The notes under the pieces are model-generated. The model made no database searches, was not told the DNA's origin, and saw only the letters and a list, made by a program, of their open reading frames with translations. The translations under genes were made by a program, and so were the position numbers. This document shows positions 7,019 to 9,360 of a DNA stretch of 9,360 bases, piece after piece (within the stretch, counting starts at the first letter, position 1; the number at the start of each line of letters is the position of its first letter). The stretch is taken from positions 1-9,360 of the forward strand of contig JACCYD010000644.1 of assembly GCA_013696695.1 (NCBI GenBank). The letters run 5' to 3'. The stretch comes from Deltaproteobacteria bacterium (GTDB taxonomy: Bacteria > Myxococcota_A > Polyangia > Haliangiales > Haliangiaceae).

Positions 7019-8112
7019 CAGATCGGGGCCGTAGCGAGGAAGCACAACGTGAAGTCGTCAGCACCCGGCAGCGTTCCAACGCCGCCTGCCACGTCCTGCA
7101 CCTCGTTGGTGTCGGTGAACGTCAGCGAGTACATCCGATCAGCGGTGAAGCCGCCGACCTTGGTGATGTCGACCGAGACCGGATCGCCATCTGCATTCTC
7201 CGCGACGCCTGCATTGACCACCGTGCCGGTGGCCGTGACGTTGGCGCAGTCGACATCCCCCACGGCACCCTCCTTGAGGATGACCTCGCCGGTGGTCCCA
7301 CCAGCAATCGAGGCCGGGTCGATGAAGCCATTGAAGGAGAGCACCACGGCGGAGTCGGTGACGATCTCCGCTTCCTCACCAGGTTCTGAGGGCTCCGGCG
7401 AAGAGCCGACAAACTGGAGCGGCGAGATCCCGAACATGAACGGGCCACGCTGATCGGCCGGCACAGGCTCGCCGCCCTTATCGACGACGATGTCCTTGAT
7501 CTCGAGCGTGCAGCTCGAACCGCTGGGGACCGTGCTCGGATCGACCGGCTGGATCACCAGCGACGGGCCGAGCGGCCACGTGATGTTGTTGCCCGACGGA
7601 GAGTAATAACCGTCGTACTCGACCGCCGTTCCGTTGCAGTTGAGGAGCACCGGCTGCGTGTTCACGAGGGAGCCGTTGAAGATGCCCGTGCCCTCGTTCG
7701 TGGTGGGATCGAGGATCTCGATCAGCTCTTCGATGTCTGGATTGAGCAGCTCGTCGAACATCACGCGCATGTACCAGAACGTCGGCTGGAGGTCCTCGGT
7801 GATGGCCGGCGTGAACGTGCCGTCCTCGTCGACAGATCCCGCGGGACGACTGAGATCGTCGTCGCAGATCTGGATGTTCTCGAACGACAGGCCCGCAGCG
7901 ACAAGCCCGGGACGCTTCGCGTCGCCTTCCTTGCAGAACGTGGCTTGCTCGAAGAACCCACCCGGATCGTTCATCGCGAGAACGGTCAGGACCTCAGGTG
8001 GACCTTCAGGACGAAGATCAGTTGCAGCAACGGGGTCATCGCAACCTGCTACCGCGATCAACGCGAGTGTGGAGACGATGACTCCCTGCGTCCGCAGGGG
8101 ATTGACGAACAT
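7018..8112 (-). CDS. Lipoprotein with two SbsA-like Ig domains, partner of the receptor
   Basis: The 364-residue product has a type II signal peptide with lipobox VAGC, giving a lipidated Cys24 followed by Asp-Asp. After a linker (DLRPEGPPEVLTVLAMNDP), residues about 108-230 look like one SbsA-type bacterial Ig domain (MRVMFDELLNPD ... CTLEIKDIVVDKGGEPVP). Residues about 250-361 look like a second (AVVLSFNGFIDPASI ... MYSLTFTDTNEVQDVAGG). An acidic Pro/Glu linker (237-249) joins them. Besides Cys24 there are six cysteines (60, 83, 159, 201, 289, 357), compatible with three disulfides. Such domains act as surface or periplasmic binding modules. The start ATG is preceded by GGGAGG at six bases. 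The gene ends 14 bp before the receptor gene, so the two are very probably an operon. Cell-surface versus periplasmic display cannot be decided from sequence. Confidence 0.87.
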   Translation of the reverse strand: MFVNPLRTQGVIVSTLALIAVAGCDDPVAATDLRPEGPPEVLTVLAMNDPGGFFEQATFCKEGDAKRPGLVAAGLSFENIQICDDDLSRPAGSVDEDGTFTPAITEDLQPTFWYMRVMFDELLNPDIEELIEILDPTTNEGTGIFNGSLVNTQPVLLNCNGTAVEYDGYYSPSGNNITWPLGPSLVIQPVDPSTVPSGSSCTLEIKDIVVDKGGEPVPADQRGPFMFGISPLQFVGSSPEPSEPGEEAEIVTDSAVVLSFNGFIDPASIAGGTTGEVILKEGAVGDVDCANVTATGTVVNAGVAENADGDPVSVDITKVGGFTADRMYSLTFTDTNEVQDVAGGVGTLPGADDFTLCFLATAPI

Positions 8113-8258
8113 AGTGAGCCTCCCGAATTAAGTTTTCCGAAGAAATCTCCATTGGGCCGCACAACCCTTTGAAGACGAAGGGAGTCATCGCTCATCCCTG
8201 TGACAAAGGCAAGTCGGCGCAGCCACTCGCGTGACTTGTCCCGCACTGGGTGCGACGC

Positions 8259-8270
8259 CGTTCGCGAACG
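8259..8270. promoter_or_regulatory. 12-bp perfect palindrome, possible operator
   Basis: CGTTCGCGAACG is a perfect palindrome about 147 bp upstream of the lipoprotein start. Its core TTCGCGAA recurs at 2073-2080, upstream of the exported TPR gene. Both copies I found are intergenic. A dimeric repressor site is possible; no family can be named. Confidence 0.35.
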
Positions 8271-8314
8271 CAAGGTATCAAGTGAGTCACGACTGAACCG
8301 AAGTTAGTTCGTTG

Positions 8315-8374
8315 TGACTGACAGGCGAGCCCAGCTGACAGGACCAGCGAGCGAGTTCGCACGCCTGTTAGTCA
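8315..8374. repeat. Imperfect inverted repeat downstream of recA
   Basis: Arms TGACTGACAGGCG (8315-8327) and CGCCTGTTAGTCA (8362-8374) pair over 13 positions, with one G-T wobble on the plus strand (C-A mismatch on the minus strand), around a 34-base interior. The interior contains a further direct copy of CTGACAGG (8335-8342), which also matches 8318-8325. It is about 100 bases past the recA stop. No U-tract follows, so an intrinsic terminator is unlikely; a clustered protein-binding site or RNA structure is possible. Confidence 0.5.
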
Positions 8375-8477
8375 GGGGCGGTGACTCGGAATCGGCCTGC
8401 TTGATTGAGCATGACAATCGTGGCGATCGGCGGAATCGTTGCGACTCGAACGCGTTTTGCTGCGGAGTCGCCCAGGA

Positions 8478-9360
<883 letters not shown>

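Larger units (their letters stand above)
8113..8477. other. Gene-free spacer between recA and the lipoprotein operon
   Basis: This 365-bp stretch has no credible gene. From the lipoprotein side it holds GGGAGG (8119-8124); a small hairpin CGCAC-TGG-GTGCG (8242-8254); the 12-bp palindrome CGTTCGCGAACG (8259-8270); GAAC-N8-GTTC (8295-8310); and a long imperfect inverted repeat (8315-8374). The hexamer GTGACT or its complement appears four times between 8231 and 8386. The operon promoter and the recA 3' end must both fall here. I find no convincing sigma-70 or sigma-54 promoter and no T-tract terminator; a weak TTGCCT-N17-GATGAC lies about 80-110 bp upstream of the lipoprotein start. Confidence 0.6.

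Noticed and set aside
7004..7045. GTG start at 7045 that would add 14 residues to the receptor
   Set aside because: It would lie inside the lipoprotein gene and bury the signal peptide; ATG 7003 has AAAGGA at nine bases and starts the signal peptide directly.
8203..8226. Possible sigma-54 promoter (TGGC followed by TTGC on the minus strand)
   Set aside because: The GG and GC elements are two bases too far apart for a -24/-12 promoter.
8058..8273. 71-codon minus-strand frame overlapping the start of the lipoprotein gene
   Set aside because: It is out of frame with the lipoprotein, is Arg/Ser-rich, and has no ribosome site or recognisable content.
8291..8311. Resemblance of the GGTTCAG region to a myxobacterial LexA box
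   Set aside because: The left half does not fit as I recall the consensus, with several mismatches and a one-base spacing error. It is also downstream of recA, not upstream.

Overview
The window is high-GC DNA in which every gene I can support lies on the minus strand, so transcription runs from position 9360 towards 1. GC-rich third codon positions, a deltaproteobacterial-looking RecA, an Oar-type TonB-dependent receptor and abundant TPR proteins all suggest a chromosomal segment of Myxococcota, possibly the Haliangium/Kofleriaceae side. That placement is inference from gene content and style, not from a search. I saw no mobile element, tRNA, rRNA or CRISPR array.

Layout in the direction of transcription: (1) recA, 5' end off the window, stop at 8478. 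(2) A 365-bp gene-free stretch (8113-8477) with inverted repeats, a 12-bp palindrome and a recurring GTGACT/AGTCAC hexamer. (3) A probable two-gene operon: a lipoprotein with two SbsA-like Ig domains (7018-8112), then 14 bp later a 1152-residue Oar-like TonB-dependent receptor (3545-7003), closed by a good intrinsic terminator (3499-3524). (4) An orphan gene for a six-helix membrane protein with a long helical C-terminal domain (2200-3330), followed by a strong GC hairpin (2142-2168). (5) An exported protein of seven gapless TPRs with a Lys/Pro tail (1125-2000). (6) A cytoplasmic TPR-like protein of unknown role (230-985). (7) The first 60 codons of radA/sms (1-180), with its four-cysteine zinc finger.

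How they may work together: recA and radA are both homologous-recombination genes and flank the window about 8.3 kb apart. The block between them is mostly envelope genes. The lipoprotein and receptor are the best candidates for a joint function, as an outer-membrane transporter with a partner lipoprotein; their substrate is unknown. The receptor carries all eight of its cysteines as four close pairs plus Asp-rich calcium-binding-like loops. Both suggest structured surface loops and are the most distinctive protein-level features here. At the DNA level, the recA-lipoprotein spacer is the most structured non-coding region.
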